DNA from: Candidatus Methylomirabilota bacterium
GTDB lineage: Bacteria; Methylomirabilota; Methylomirabilia; Methylomirabilales; 2-02-FULL-66-22
Reading direction: 5' to 3'
Length of the DNA: 5,653 nt
Assembly (NCBI GenBank): GCA_016209725.1
Contig: JACQVO010000236.1
Location: forward strand, 1-5,653
Shown piece by piece: positions 1 through 5,082 of this stretch. Under the pieces are notes generated by a model. It worked only from the letters and a program-made list of their open reading frames with translations, was not told the origin of the DNA and did not search any database. The position numbers were made by a program, and so were the translations under genes. Every line of letters starts with the position of its first letter. Position 1 is the stretch's first letter.

Positions 1-941
1 GACCGGGGGAAGAGCCGGAAGAGCAACGCGACCGAGTCGGAAAAGAAGAGGCCGGTGAAGAGGACGATTGCTCCAAGGATCACAAGAGCGCCGCCCGTCC
101 GCGCCCCGAATCGCACATGGCCCGCCATTCCCCCGGCACCGTGGCACATGGGCACGCCGCCGAGGCTCGTTCCCAGCAGGTTCATGACCCCGTGATCGAT
201 GGCAACCGCCCGGACTGTGACAGGCCGGTCAGGAAACAAGGAGTTGTTCTCCTCCACGGTGGCGATGATGGCATTCCCCAACGTCAGCGCCACCTGAGGG
301 AGACCGAGGACCAGCACCCCGGTCGCGACATCCCCCCACGCGATCTTGGTCAAGGCGAATTCGGGGAAACGCAGGCGAAAGGACATGCTGCCAAGGTCGT
401 GCAGGAGGGTCGGTTCCCGCAGGATGGCTACCGTCACGCCGAAGCCGAGCAGCACCAGCATGGCCGGAACTTTCTCATGAGAAAACAGGAAGAACGTCAG
501 TGCGACGGCAGTCACCGCCAGGAGGAGGTCCACCTGCATCATTCTGACCCCCTCCAGGATGAACCCAAGCCCGAGGCTGAGCACGAGGCCTTGGACGATT
601 GGGCGGCTGGTGATCTTGGCAATCCACGTCACCGTCCCCGTGAGACCCATGATCAGCCAGAGGATGCCGGAGAACAGCCCGGACGCCCAGATGGCACCCG
701 GTGTGATCGCACCGGGATGGGTAATGGCCGCCGTGCCTATGGCCTTCATTGGCTGGATTGGAACGGGGGTCTTGAAGTAGAGGCCGACGAAAATCTTGAA
801 GAGTCCGAAAGCCACGAGGACCCCGACGGGATCCATTTTGCTGATAGTGATGTACCCCACCAGAAACGGAATGAGGGTCCCGAGATCGCCAAAGGCCCCA
901 GCCAATTCCTGCACGTCGTACCTGTTCCTGGCAGTTTTCAC
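1..941 (-). CDS. MOT1-family molybdate/sulfate transporter, 3' end cut off by window edge
   Basis: Inner-membrane permease predicted to import molybdate (possibly sulfate or tungstate). I read 313 codons on the minus strand without a stop; the C-terminus lies beyond the window. Both MOT1 signatures are present: TPVPIQPMKAIGTAAI at residues 58-73, and VPMCHGAGGMAG followed by HVRFGARTG at about 263-283. Several hydrophobic segments alternate with short loops (e.g. about 22-34, 92-101, 140-153, 161-173, 286-300), as expected for a polytopic transporter. The GTG start at 941 is chosen because a strong AGGAGG lies 7 nt upstream and the conserved QELAGAFGDLGT segment begins near residue 11. The codons immediately upstream belong to a degraded regulator gene whose stop is 18 nt away, an operon-like spacing. 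The family is secure from the motifs; the exact anion is inferred from the family and from the ModE-like remnant next door. Confidence 0.88.
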   Translation of the reverse strand, partial: MKTARNRYDVQELAGAFGDLGTLIPFLVGYITISKMDPVGVLVAFGLFKIFVGLYFKTPVPIQPMKAIGTAAITHPGAITPGAIWASGLFSGILWLIMGLTGTVTWIAKITSRPIVQGLVLSLGLGFILEGVRMMQVDLLLAVTAVALTFFLFSHEKVPAMLVLLGFGVTVAILREPTLLHDLGSMSFRLRFPEFALTKIAWGDVATGVLVLGLPQVALTLGNAIIATVEENNSLFPDRPVTVRAVAIDHGVMNLLGTSLGGVPMCHGAGGMAGHVRFGARTGGALVILGAIVLFTGLFFSDSVALLFRLFPR

Positions 942-948
942 AGGCCGT

Positions 949-954
949 CCTCCT
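949..954 (-). promoter_or_regulatory. Ribosome binding site of the MOT1-family transporter
   Basis: AGGAGG on the minus strand (within GAGAGGAGG), 7 nt before the GTG at 941. It decides the non-ATG start, because no ATG lies nearby in frame before the conserved N-terminal segment. Confidence 0.8.
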
Positions 955-959
955 CTCAG

Positions 960-1127
960 TTACACCGCGCTATGCTTTCGAAAGCATAGTCCAAGGGCCC
1001 AAGAAAATCCAGACGCTACCTCCGTCAGCCTCGTCCCACTGCGCGGCCCACCGCCGGGCGTGCGCCCCAGGATCTTGAAACCGGCGGCCCTCTCCAACTC
1101 CTGGAGATAGCCCCACGCGCTTCGCTA
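960..1127 (-). pseudogene. Remnant of a ModE/LysR-type winged-helix regulator
   Basis: From 1124 down to the TAA at 962-960 the minus strand encodes 54 residues: RSAWGYLQELERAAGFKILG, then RTPGGGPRSGTRLTEVASGF, then SWALGLCFRKHSAV. This reads like the recognition helix and wing of ModE-type DNA-binding domains (compare E. coli ModE 'SYKSAWDAINEM...GGKGGGGAVLT', from memory). Directly upstream is ATG TCC TAG CGA AGC, i.e. MS*RS, so the TAG at 1127-1125 sits where the family has Tyr (SYRSAW). Farther upstream no frame gives a convincing N-terminal helix-turn-helix half, and there is no ATG or GTG after the TAG. I therefore infer a decayed gene that once preceded and probably regulated the transporter in response to molybdate. 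Alternative: chance resemblance in a short open frame, or a sequencing error together with a missed N-terminus. Confidence 0.55.
970..989. promoter_or_regulatory. Perfect 20-bp palindrome, candidate operator
   Basis: CTATGCTTTCGAAAGCATAG is fully self-complementary (two 10-nt arms, no spacer). It lies 28 bp upstream of the transporter GTG and inside the 3' end of the regulator remnant. Its position fits an operator or promoter element for the transporter; a TATGCT within it could act as a weak -10 on the minus strand, though I see no good -35. It does not match the E. coli ModE site I remember (TATA-rich arms with a spacer). It could also form a hairpin in RNA, but no T-run follows. Confidence 0.45.
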
Positions 1128-1280
1128 GGACATTCTCTGACCTCTCTTGGAAATGTCTGGCGGGAGAGATGAGCTTGGGCCGCCACGAACTGCCCGCTTC
1201 ACCCAGCACTGGCGGTTTCCCTTCGGGTTACTGTAGAATGAGCTTGCTGAGCCACGAGACCGAGGCGAGGGACTTTCTTT
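1128..1280 (+). promoter_or_regulatory. Upstream region of the two-component operon, weak promoter candidate
   Basis: No intact gene is visible between the transporter start (941) and the kinase start (1281); the transporter-proximal part holds the regulator remnant and palindrome. This remaining part must contain the promoter of the kinase-regulator pair. The best -10-like hexamer is TAGAAT at 1234-1239 (5 of 6 to TATAAT), but a matching -35 at 16-18 bp is poor. A sigma-54-like TGGCGG near 1210 lacks GC at the -12 position. A weak GAGG at 1267-1270 lies 10 nt before the kinase ATG. Confidence 0.25.
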
Positions 1281-2675
1281 ATGCTGAACCTACCACGGAA
1301 GACGCCGCGACATGGACCCCCGGTCCGCAGCTTGCTGGTCGTCGTTCTCCTGCTCTCGCTCGGCCTCATGGCGGTGACATTGCTGAACTACCGCACCGCG
1401 GTCCGCGTGGCCGAGGAGACGCTGCGGAACCAGGGGGTGAGCATCGGCCTGGAGTTGGCCGCGGAAGCGCGGGCCCGGGGCGCGTGGGAGGGGCCCGCGC
1501 TGCAGCAACTGCTGGCCGAGCAGCGCCGGCGCGAGGTCGCTTTCCTCGCCATCCTGGATCGAGATGGCACTATTCTCGCACACACGAACGCGCGATTGGT
1601 CGGGACTCAGTTGGAGGATGCCGCCTTCGTCAACGTCCGGGAGACAGGGCAACTCACCGGCGAGATGGTGGCCCTGGGGACTGGCGAAGAGGTTTATTCT
1701 CTGACCATGCCCTTCCATGTTCCGTCCGGGGGACCCGGGACGGTCACCGGTGCGGGGCAGCCCCGGTTCCGCATCCTCCGTCTCGCCCTGCACACCGCCT
1801 CCGCGCGCCAGATCGTGCATCACGCCCTGATTCAGGTCGCCCTCGTGGGCGTGATGGTGATCATTCTCCTGGGCCTGAGCGTGTGGCAGATCCGGACCCT
1901 CCGGCGGTACCTCCGCCTGCAGGAAGAGTCGGCACGACAAGAGCGGCTTGCCGCGCTGGGTGGCATGGCCGCCGTGCTGGCCCACGAGATTCGGAACCCG
2001 CTGGGGGCCATCAAGGGGCTCGCTCAATTCCTGGGCGAGAAGCACGCAAGCGACGCCACCCACACGGAGATGACGCAGACGATCGCCACTGAGGCCACCC
2101 GTCTGGAGCGCTTGGTGAACGATCTCCTCACCTATGCGCGGCCCCGGCCACCGGATTTGCAGCCGACGGACCTGTCGGCGATGCTTCACGAGGTCATGGC
2201 CCTAGCAAAGTCGCCAGCGGAAGCCGCGGGAGTGAAAGTCCTTATTGAGGCAAAAGACGCGCCCCCCAGGGTAATAGCCGACCCGGAGCAGATGAAGCAG
2301 CTCTTCGGCAACCTTGTGCTCAATGCGCTTCAGGCGATGCCGAACGGAGGCACTCTCACGATCAGGGTCAGGGGGGGAGAGGCCGGAGGCCGGGCCTCTC
2401 CTGTGGATTCACCATTGCCGAGCCTTTCAAGGAAGTCCGTCGAGATCAGTGTAGGGGACACGGGGCCGGGAATCCCCGAGGCGGATCTGCCGCGGATCTT
2501 TGAGCCATTCTACACGACCCGGACGCAGGGAACGGGGCTCGGCCTGGCCATCTGTCGGCAGATCGTCGAGGCGCACGGGGGGGCGATCCGAGTCTCCCAC
2601 ACCGGGCCGGAAGGTACGGCGATCGAAGTGACACTCCTGCAGGAGGCATCTGCTGATGGCTATGGGGAAGGCTAG
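1281..2675 (+). CDS. ZraS/NtrB-type membrane sensor histidine kinase
   Basis: Inner-membrane sensor kinase, 464 aa, predicted to autophosphorylate on His and pass phosphate to the regulator encoded next. Order: basic N-terminus; membrane segment about 16-36; periplasmic domain about 37-180 with a PAS/Cache-like strand pattern (LAILDRDGTILAHTN, 89-103); membrane segment about 180-202; HisKA with H235 in LAHEIRNPLGAIKG; HATPase_c with N box (N344, N348), G1 box DTGPGIP (393-399), F box FEPFY (407-411) and G2 box GTGLGLAI (417-424). All catalytic boxes are intact. The stop lies inside the next gene (20-bp overlap), so the pair is co-translated. By family and context it probably senses metal or envelope stress in the periplasm, but the ligand cannot be read from the sequence. 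Residues about 364-386 form an unusually long linker inside the ATPase domain. The start is the first ATG, with a weak GAGG ahead; it keeps the whole first membrane segment. Confidence 0.93.
   Translation: MLNLPRKTPRHGPPVRSLLVVVLLLSLGLMAVTLLNYRTAVRVAEETLRNQGVSIGLELAAEARARGAWEGPALQQLLAEQRRREVAFLAILDRDGTILAHTNARLVGTQLEDAAFVNVRETGQLTGEMVALGTGEEVYSLTMPFHVPSGGPGTVTGAGQPRFRILRLALHTASARQIVHHALIQVALVGVMVIILLGLSVWQIRTLRRYLRLQEESARQERLAALGGMAAVLAHEIRNPLGAIKGLAQFLGEKHASDATHTEMTQTIATEATRLERLVNDLLTYARPRPPDLQPTDLSAMLHEVMALAKSPAEAAGVKVLIEAKDAPPRVIADPEQMKQLFGNLVLNALQAMPNGGTLTIRVRGGEAGGRASPVDSPLPSLSRKSVEISVGDTGPGIPEADLPRIFEPFYTTRTQGTGLGLAICRQIVEAHGGAIRVSHTGPEGTAIEVTLLQEASADGYGEG
2376..2401. repeat. GC-rich inverted repeat inside the kinase gene
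   Basis: GGAGAGGCC at 2376-2384 pairs exactly with GGCCTCTCC at 2393-2401 across an 8-nt loop. It encodes residues 366-374 of the kinase (GEAGGRASP), within a low-complexity linker between the Gly-Gly strand after the N box and the strand before DTGPGIP, where the domain normally has a short turn. It could be a small palindromic insertion tolerated in frame, or just a GC-rich coincidence. Confidence 0.4.
2641..2646 (+). promoter_or_regulatory. Ribosome binding site of the response regulator, inside the kinase gene
   Basis: AGGAGG within the last codons of the kinase, 9 nt before the ATG at 2656. A second in-frame ATG at 2662 would be 15 nt away, so 2656 is preferred. The site makes translation of the regulator depend on, or couple to, ribosomes finishing the kinase. 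Confidence 0.7.
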
Positions 2676-4023
2676 TATTCTCGTCGTGGACGACGAGCCA
2701 GCGATGCGACTGCTGGTGACATCGGTCTTGAAGGACGAAGGGCACGATGTGACGGCGGCAGCCAGCGGCGAGGAGGCACTCCAGCTTGCCGCCAAGCGGC
2801 ACTACCACCTGATCATCACCGACCTGAAGATGCCCGGGATCTCCGGCTTGCAGGTCCTGGAGGCGGTGCGGCGAGACGATCCAGAGACGGCCGTGATCCT
2901 CCTGACCGCGTTCGGCAGCGTGGAAGGTGCAGTCGAGGCGATGCGCAAGGGAGCAGCCCATTACCTGCTGAAGCCGCTGGCCAATCCTGATGAGCTACGC
3001 CTGGCCGTTCGCAGGGTGCTGGAAGAACGGCGGGTGGCGGACGAAGCGACCACACTTCGCCAGGCCACCGAGGCGGTCTTCCCGTTCGGGGAGATCATTG
3101 CTGGCGACCCACAGATGCAGGCAGCCCTGGAGCTGGCCCGGTCGGTGGCCCCCACCGACTCCACCGTTCTCATCACCGGCGAGACGGGGACAGGGAAGGA
3201 ACTGATCGCACGGGCCATCCATCACTGGAGCCCTCGGGCGGATCGGGCCTTCGTGGCGGTCAACTGCGCGGCCTTGGCCGAAACCCTGCTGGAGAGCGAG
3301 CTGTTCGGTCACGAGAAGGGCGCCTTCACCGGGGCCGTGGCGCAGCGTCGAGGCCGGTTCGAGCTGGCCCATGGGGGTACGCTGTTCCTGGACGAGGTCG
3401 GAGAGATGAGCCCGGCCCTCCAGGCAAAACTGCTCCGTGTCCTGCAGGAGCGAACGCTCGAGCGAGTCGGCGGGACGAAGACCGTGACCGTGGACGTCCG
3501 GGTGATCGCGGCGACCAACCGGAACCTCCAGCAGATGGTGGCCACGCGGACGTTCCGCGAGGATCTCTACTATCGCCTCAGCGTTTTTCCGATTGTCCTG
3601 CCACCGCTCAGTGAACGTCCCTCCGACGTCCTGCCGCTGGCCGAGCACATCCTGCGGCAGGCGAGCCGCCGCCTCGCCAAGCGCATCACGGGGTTCGCCG
3701 AGGAGGCGAAGCGGCTCCTGCTAGAGTACGGCTGGCCTGGGAATATCCGTGAACTCCAGAATGTCGTCGAGCGAGCCACGATCCTGTGCCGTGAGGACCG
3801 CATCGCGCCGGCCCATCTATCCCTTGCCTCGCCTCCCGCCGCGTCATGTGCGGCGACGCCGAGGACCCTCAAGGAATTGGAGCGTGACGCCATCCTGGCC
3901 GCACTGGCCGCCTGCCACGGCAACCGGCGCCAGGCAGCCGAACAGCTCGGCATCGGCCTCCGAACCCTCTATAGCCGCCTGAAGGAGTACGGGATTTCCA
4001 CTGAGCGCGAGGAGGAGGAATAG
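2656..4023 (+). CDS. ZraR/NtrC-type sigma-54-dependent response regulator
   Basis: Cytoplasmic transcription activator, 455 aa, close to the usual length for the NtrC/ZraR group. Receiver domain about 6-120 with acidic pair D12/D13, phospho-acceptor D56 (IITDLKMP), T84 and K106. AAA+ sigma-54 interaction domain about 147-380: Walker A GETGTGKE (175-182), sigma-54 contact loop GAFTGA (222-227), Walker B LFLDEVGE (D246, E247), ATNRNL at 286-291 and putative arginine fingers in FREDLYYRL (R301, R307), then GWPGNIRELQN (369-379). Fis-type helix-turn-helix about 409-447 (GNRRQAAEQLGIGLRTLYSRLKEYGI split over 422-447). When phosphorylated by the kinase it should oligomerise and use ATP to open sigma-54 promoters; a good one lies 170 bp past its stop, ahead of the ZraP-like gene. 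It overlaps the kinase gene by 20 bp. It is complete, with no key residue missing. The activator class is certain; equivalence to ZraR itself is inferred from neighbours. Confidence 0.95.
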   Translation: MAMGKASILVVDDEPAMRLLVTSVLKDEGHDVTAAASGEEALQLAAKRHYHLIITDLKMPGISGLQVLEAVRRDDPETAVILLTAFGSVEGAVEAMRKGAAHYLLKPLANPDELRLAVRRVLEERRVADEATTLRQATEAVFPFGEIIAGDPQMQAALELARSVAPTDSTVLITGETGTGKELIARAIHHWSPRADRAFVAVNCAALAETLLESELFGHEKGAFTGAVAQRRGRFELAHGGTLFLDEVGEMSPALQAKLLRVLQERTLERVGGTKTVTVDVRVIAATNRNLQQMVATRTFREDLYYRLSVFPIVLPPLSERPSDVLPLAEHILRQASRRLAKRITGFAEEAKRLLLEYGWPGNIRELQNVVERATILCREDRIAPAHLSLASPPAASCAATPRTLKELERDAILAALAACHGNRRQAAEQLGIGLRTLYSRLKEYGISTEREEEE

Positions 4024-4037
4024 CTTCCTGACCCCTC

Positions 4038-4073
4038 GTGCCGAATCCGCAGTAGGGGCTGCGAGATCCGCAC
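4038..4073. promoter_or_regulatory. 36-bp imperfect dyad, candidate upstream activator site
   Basis: Left arm GTGCCGAATCCGCAG (4038-4052) matches the reverse complement of the right arm (4059-4073), GTGCGGATCTCGCAG, at 11 of 15 positions, with a 6-bp centre. The core CGCAG-N6-CTGCG is exact. ATCCGCA also recurs 21 bp apart, two helical turns. It lies just after the regulator stop and about 164 bp before the predicted start site of the sigma-54 promoter, a normal distance for an NtrC-type enhancer. Binding by this regulator is inferred. No T-run follows, so it is a poor intrinsic terminator. Confidence 0.5.
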
Positions 4074-4144
4074 TCCCTGATGGTCACCCCTGCCTGCCCG
4101 TCATGCTCTGCCCCGCTCGGCGTTCCGTCTAACCCCTTGTATCC

Positions 4145-4167
4145 GTGGCCTAATTTCGAATCGCCAC
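4145..4167. promoter_or_regulatory. Second short dyad GTGGC-N13-GCCAC
   Basis: GTGGC at 4145-4149 and GCCAC at 4163-4167 are inverted copies; a third GTGGC at 4193-4197 overlaps the -24 element, and TTCGAA at 4155-4160 lies between the first two. Arms are only 5 bp, so this may be chance. If real, it would suit a second protein site (for example IHF-independent enhancer or repressor) near the promoter. Confidence 0.2.
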
Positions 4168-4193
4168 TCAGCGTAGCCCCCCGCTTGCGAACG

Positions 4194-4209
4194 TGGCACG
4201 GTCCCTGCT
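4194..4209 (+). promoter_or_regulatory. Sigma-54 (RpoN) promoter of the ZraP-like operon
   Basis: TGGCACGGTCCCTGCT: TGGCACG matches the -24 consensus exactly and CTGCT matches the -12 element (TTGCT) except for one base, with GG (4195-4196) and GC (4207-4208) exactly 10 nt apart. Transcription should begin near 4220, giving a leader of about 42 nt before the ATG at 4262. The gene just upstream encodes a GAFTGA-type activator, which such promoters require, so the two observations support each other. Confidence 0.82.
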
Positions 4210-4245
4210 CCTCTATCTGGCCGAACCCAAGACCGCGAATGCGGC

Positions 4246-4253
4246 AAGGAGGT
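4246..4253 (+). promoter_or_regulatory. Strong ribosome binding site of the ZraP-like gene
   Basis: AAGGAGGT, near-perfect complement to the 16S rRNA tail, 8 nt before the ATG at 4262. It fixes the start and suggests high expression. Confidence 0.85.
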
Positions 4254-4261
4254 AAACGACG

Positions 4262-4777
4262 ATGAAGCGCACGGTTGTAGCTCTCGGGTTGGTGGGGGTT
4301 CTGGCCCTGACCGCCTCGGCGGTCTTCGCATGGGGCCCGGGGTGGGGCCGCGGCCTCGGTCCTGGGTACGGCCCTGGCCCGGCAGTGGCCAATCTGAGCC
4401 CGGACCAGACCGCAAAGATTCAGAAGATCCAGAGCGATCGGTACGCTGAAATGGCCAATGTCCGGTCGGAGATGTTCGCGAAGCGGGCAGAACTCCAGGC
4501 GTTGTTCCGCGAGCAGACCCTGGATCAGGACAAGATCGCGGCGAAGCAGAAGGAGATCGTGGCACTCCAGGCCCAGATGCAGGAGAAGGCGCTGGCGGCG
4601 CGAACCGCAGTGGCCGAGGTCCTGACGCCTGAGCAGCGCGCCCAGCTTCCGGCCCTCGGACCGGGCATGGGTCCGGGGTTCGGTCCCGGATTTGGGCCGG
4701 GTCGCGGCATCGGTCCCGGAATGGGAATGGGCCCCATGGGGATGGGTCCGCGGGTGGGATTCGGGCCCCGCTGGTGA
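4262..4777 (+). CDS. ZraP/Spy/CpxP-like periplasmic metal-sensor or chaperone protein
   Basis: Secreted periplasmic protein, 171 aa. Signal peptide 1-23 (MKR, hydrophobic core, cut after VFA). Then a Gly/Pro/Trp-rich stretch (24-40), a helical core about 44-128 rich in Gln, Lys, Glu and Ala, and a tail of Gly-Pro repeats with Met (131-171: M136, M154, M156, M159, M161). The two LTxxQ-type motifs of the Spy/CpxP family are present: LSPDQTAKI (45-53) and LTPEQRAQL (121-129). Such proteins act as periplasmic chaperones and metal buffers (ZraP binds zinc and represses its kinase). Here the tail has no His or Cys, only Met, so zinc binding is doubtful; copper-type Met ligands or structural disorder are alternatives. 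It follows a sigma-54 promoter and a strong ribosome site and starts a run of three co-directional genes. It is probably the main output of the kinase-regulator pair and may feed back on the kinase. Confidence 0.87.
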   Translation: MKRTVVALGLVGVLALTASAVFAWGPGWGRGLGPGYGPGPAVANLSPDQTAKIQKIQSDRYAEMANVRSEMFAKRAELQALFREQTLDQDKIAAKQKEIVALQAQMQEKALAARTAVAEVLTPEQRAQLPALGPGMGPGFGPGFGPGRGIGPGMGMGPMGMGPRVGFGPRW

Positions 4778-4791
4778 GCCCGCGAAGGACG

Positions 4792-4815
4792 GGAGGGGAG
4801 GGCATCCTCCCCTCC
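4792..4815 (+). other. GC-rich intercistronic hairpin after the ZraP-like gene
   Basis: GGAGGGGAGG (4792-4801) pairs perfectly with CCTCCCCTCC (4806-4815) around a GCAT loop: 10 bp, with one extra G-T pair possible. No T-run follows, and the next gene's ribosome site comes 22 nt later. It is more likely a transcript-stabilising or partial attenuation hairpin that favours the first gene's mRNA than a full intrinsic terminator. Confidence 0.55.
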
Positions 4816-4848
4816 TGACGCCCCTGCAGAAAGGCAGGGAGGTGTGAC

Positions 4849-5058
4849 ATGAAGCACCTGATCTTATTCGCGATCGTGTTGGCGCTCTTTGGGGCCGGTG
4901 TGGCCCTGACCCTCGACGTGCCTGAGCCGTCCCACGTGTCCGCCAAGGGTCTCGAGGGATTGGACATCCGCGCCGAGCTGTCGTCCAAGGTCCTTAATGG
5001 CCCATATGCCTGTTGCTACCCCCCACTTATAGGTATTGAGGGACCGGATTGCCGCTAA
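4849..5058 (+). CDS. Small secreted or membrane-anchored protein of unknown function
   Basis: 69 aa. I do not recognise the family. Residues 1-20 (MKHLILFAIVLALFGAGVAL) form a hydrophobic signal or anchor segment, so most of the protein should be in the periplasm. The rest is short, includes a Pro/Glu/His patch (PEPSH, 25-29) and ends in a Cys-containing segment, YACCYPPLIGIEGPDCR, with C55, C56 and C68. The start is well supported: GGAGGT at 4838-4843 lies 5 nt before the ATG. It sits 71 nt after the ZraP-like gene, behind a hairpin, and 24 nt before the next gene, so it is most likely part of the same sigma-54 transcript. The three Cys could bind a metal or form a disulfide, but this is speculation. 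The reading frame could be fortuitous, but the start signal and signal peptide argue for a real gene. Confidence 0.62.
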   Translation: MKHLILFAIVLALFGAGVALTLDVPEPSHVSAKGLEGLDIRAELSSKVLNGPYACCYPPLIGIEGPDCR

Positions 5059-5082
5059 GCGAGCGGCCATCCGTGGAGTGAC

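Noticed and set aside
117..989. Long plus-strand open frame (290 codons) rich in His, Arg, Asp and Pro
   Set aside because: It is the antisense of the MOT1-family gene; its composition is unlike any protein family, while the minus strand has clear signature motifs and a ribosome site.
970..1209. Minus-strand 79-codon open frame from ATG 1209
   Set aside because: It reads a different frame over the ModE-like remnant, has no good ribosome site and no recognisable motif.
1209..1225. Possible sigma-54 promoter TGGCGGTTTCCCTTC before the kinase
   Set aside because: The -12 position has TC where GC is required after GG-N10, so it fails the key test.
1169..1246. Direct repeat ATGAGCTTG at 1169-1177 and 1238-1246
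   Set aside because: Only 9 bp, 69 bp apart, no flanking similarity; plausible by chance.
1290..2189. Minus-strand 299-codon open frame opposite the kinase
   Set aside because: Shadow of the kinase gene, which has all catalytic boxes; GC-rich codon bias keeps the opposite strand open.
4101..4988. Minus-strand 295-codon open frame across the promoter gap and ZraP-like gene
   Set aside because: Arg/Pro/Ser-rich composition typical of antisense GC-rich DNA; it would run against a strong sigma-54 promoter and ribosome site.
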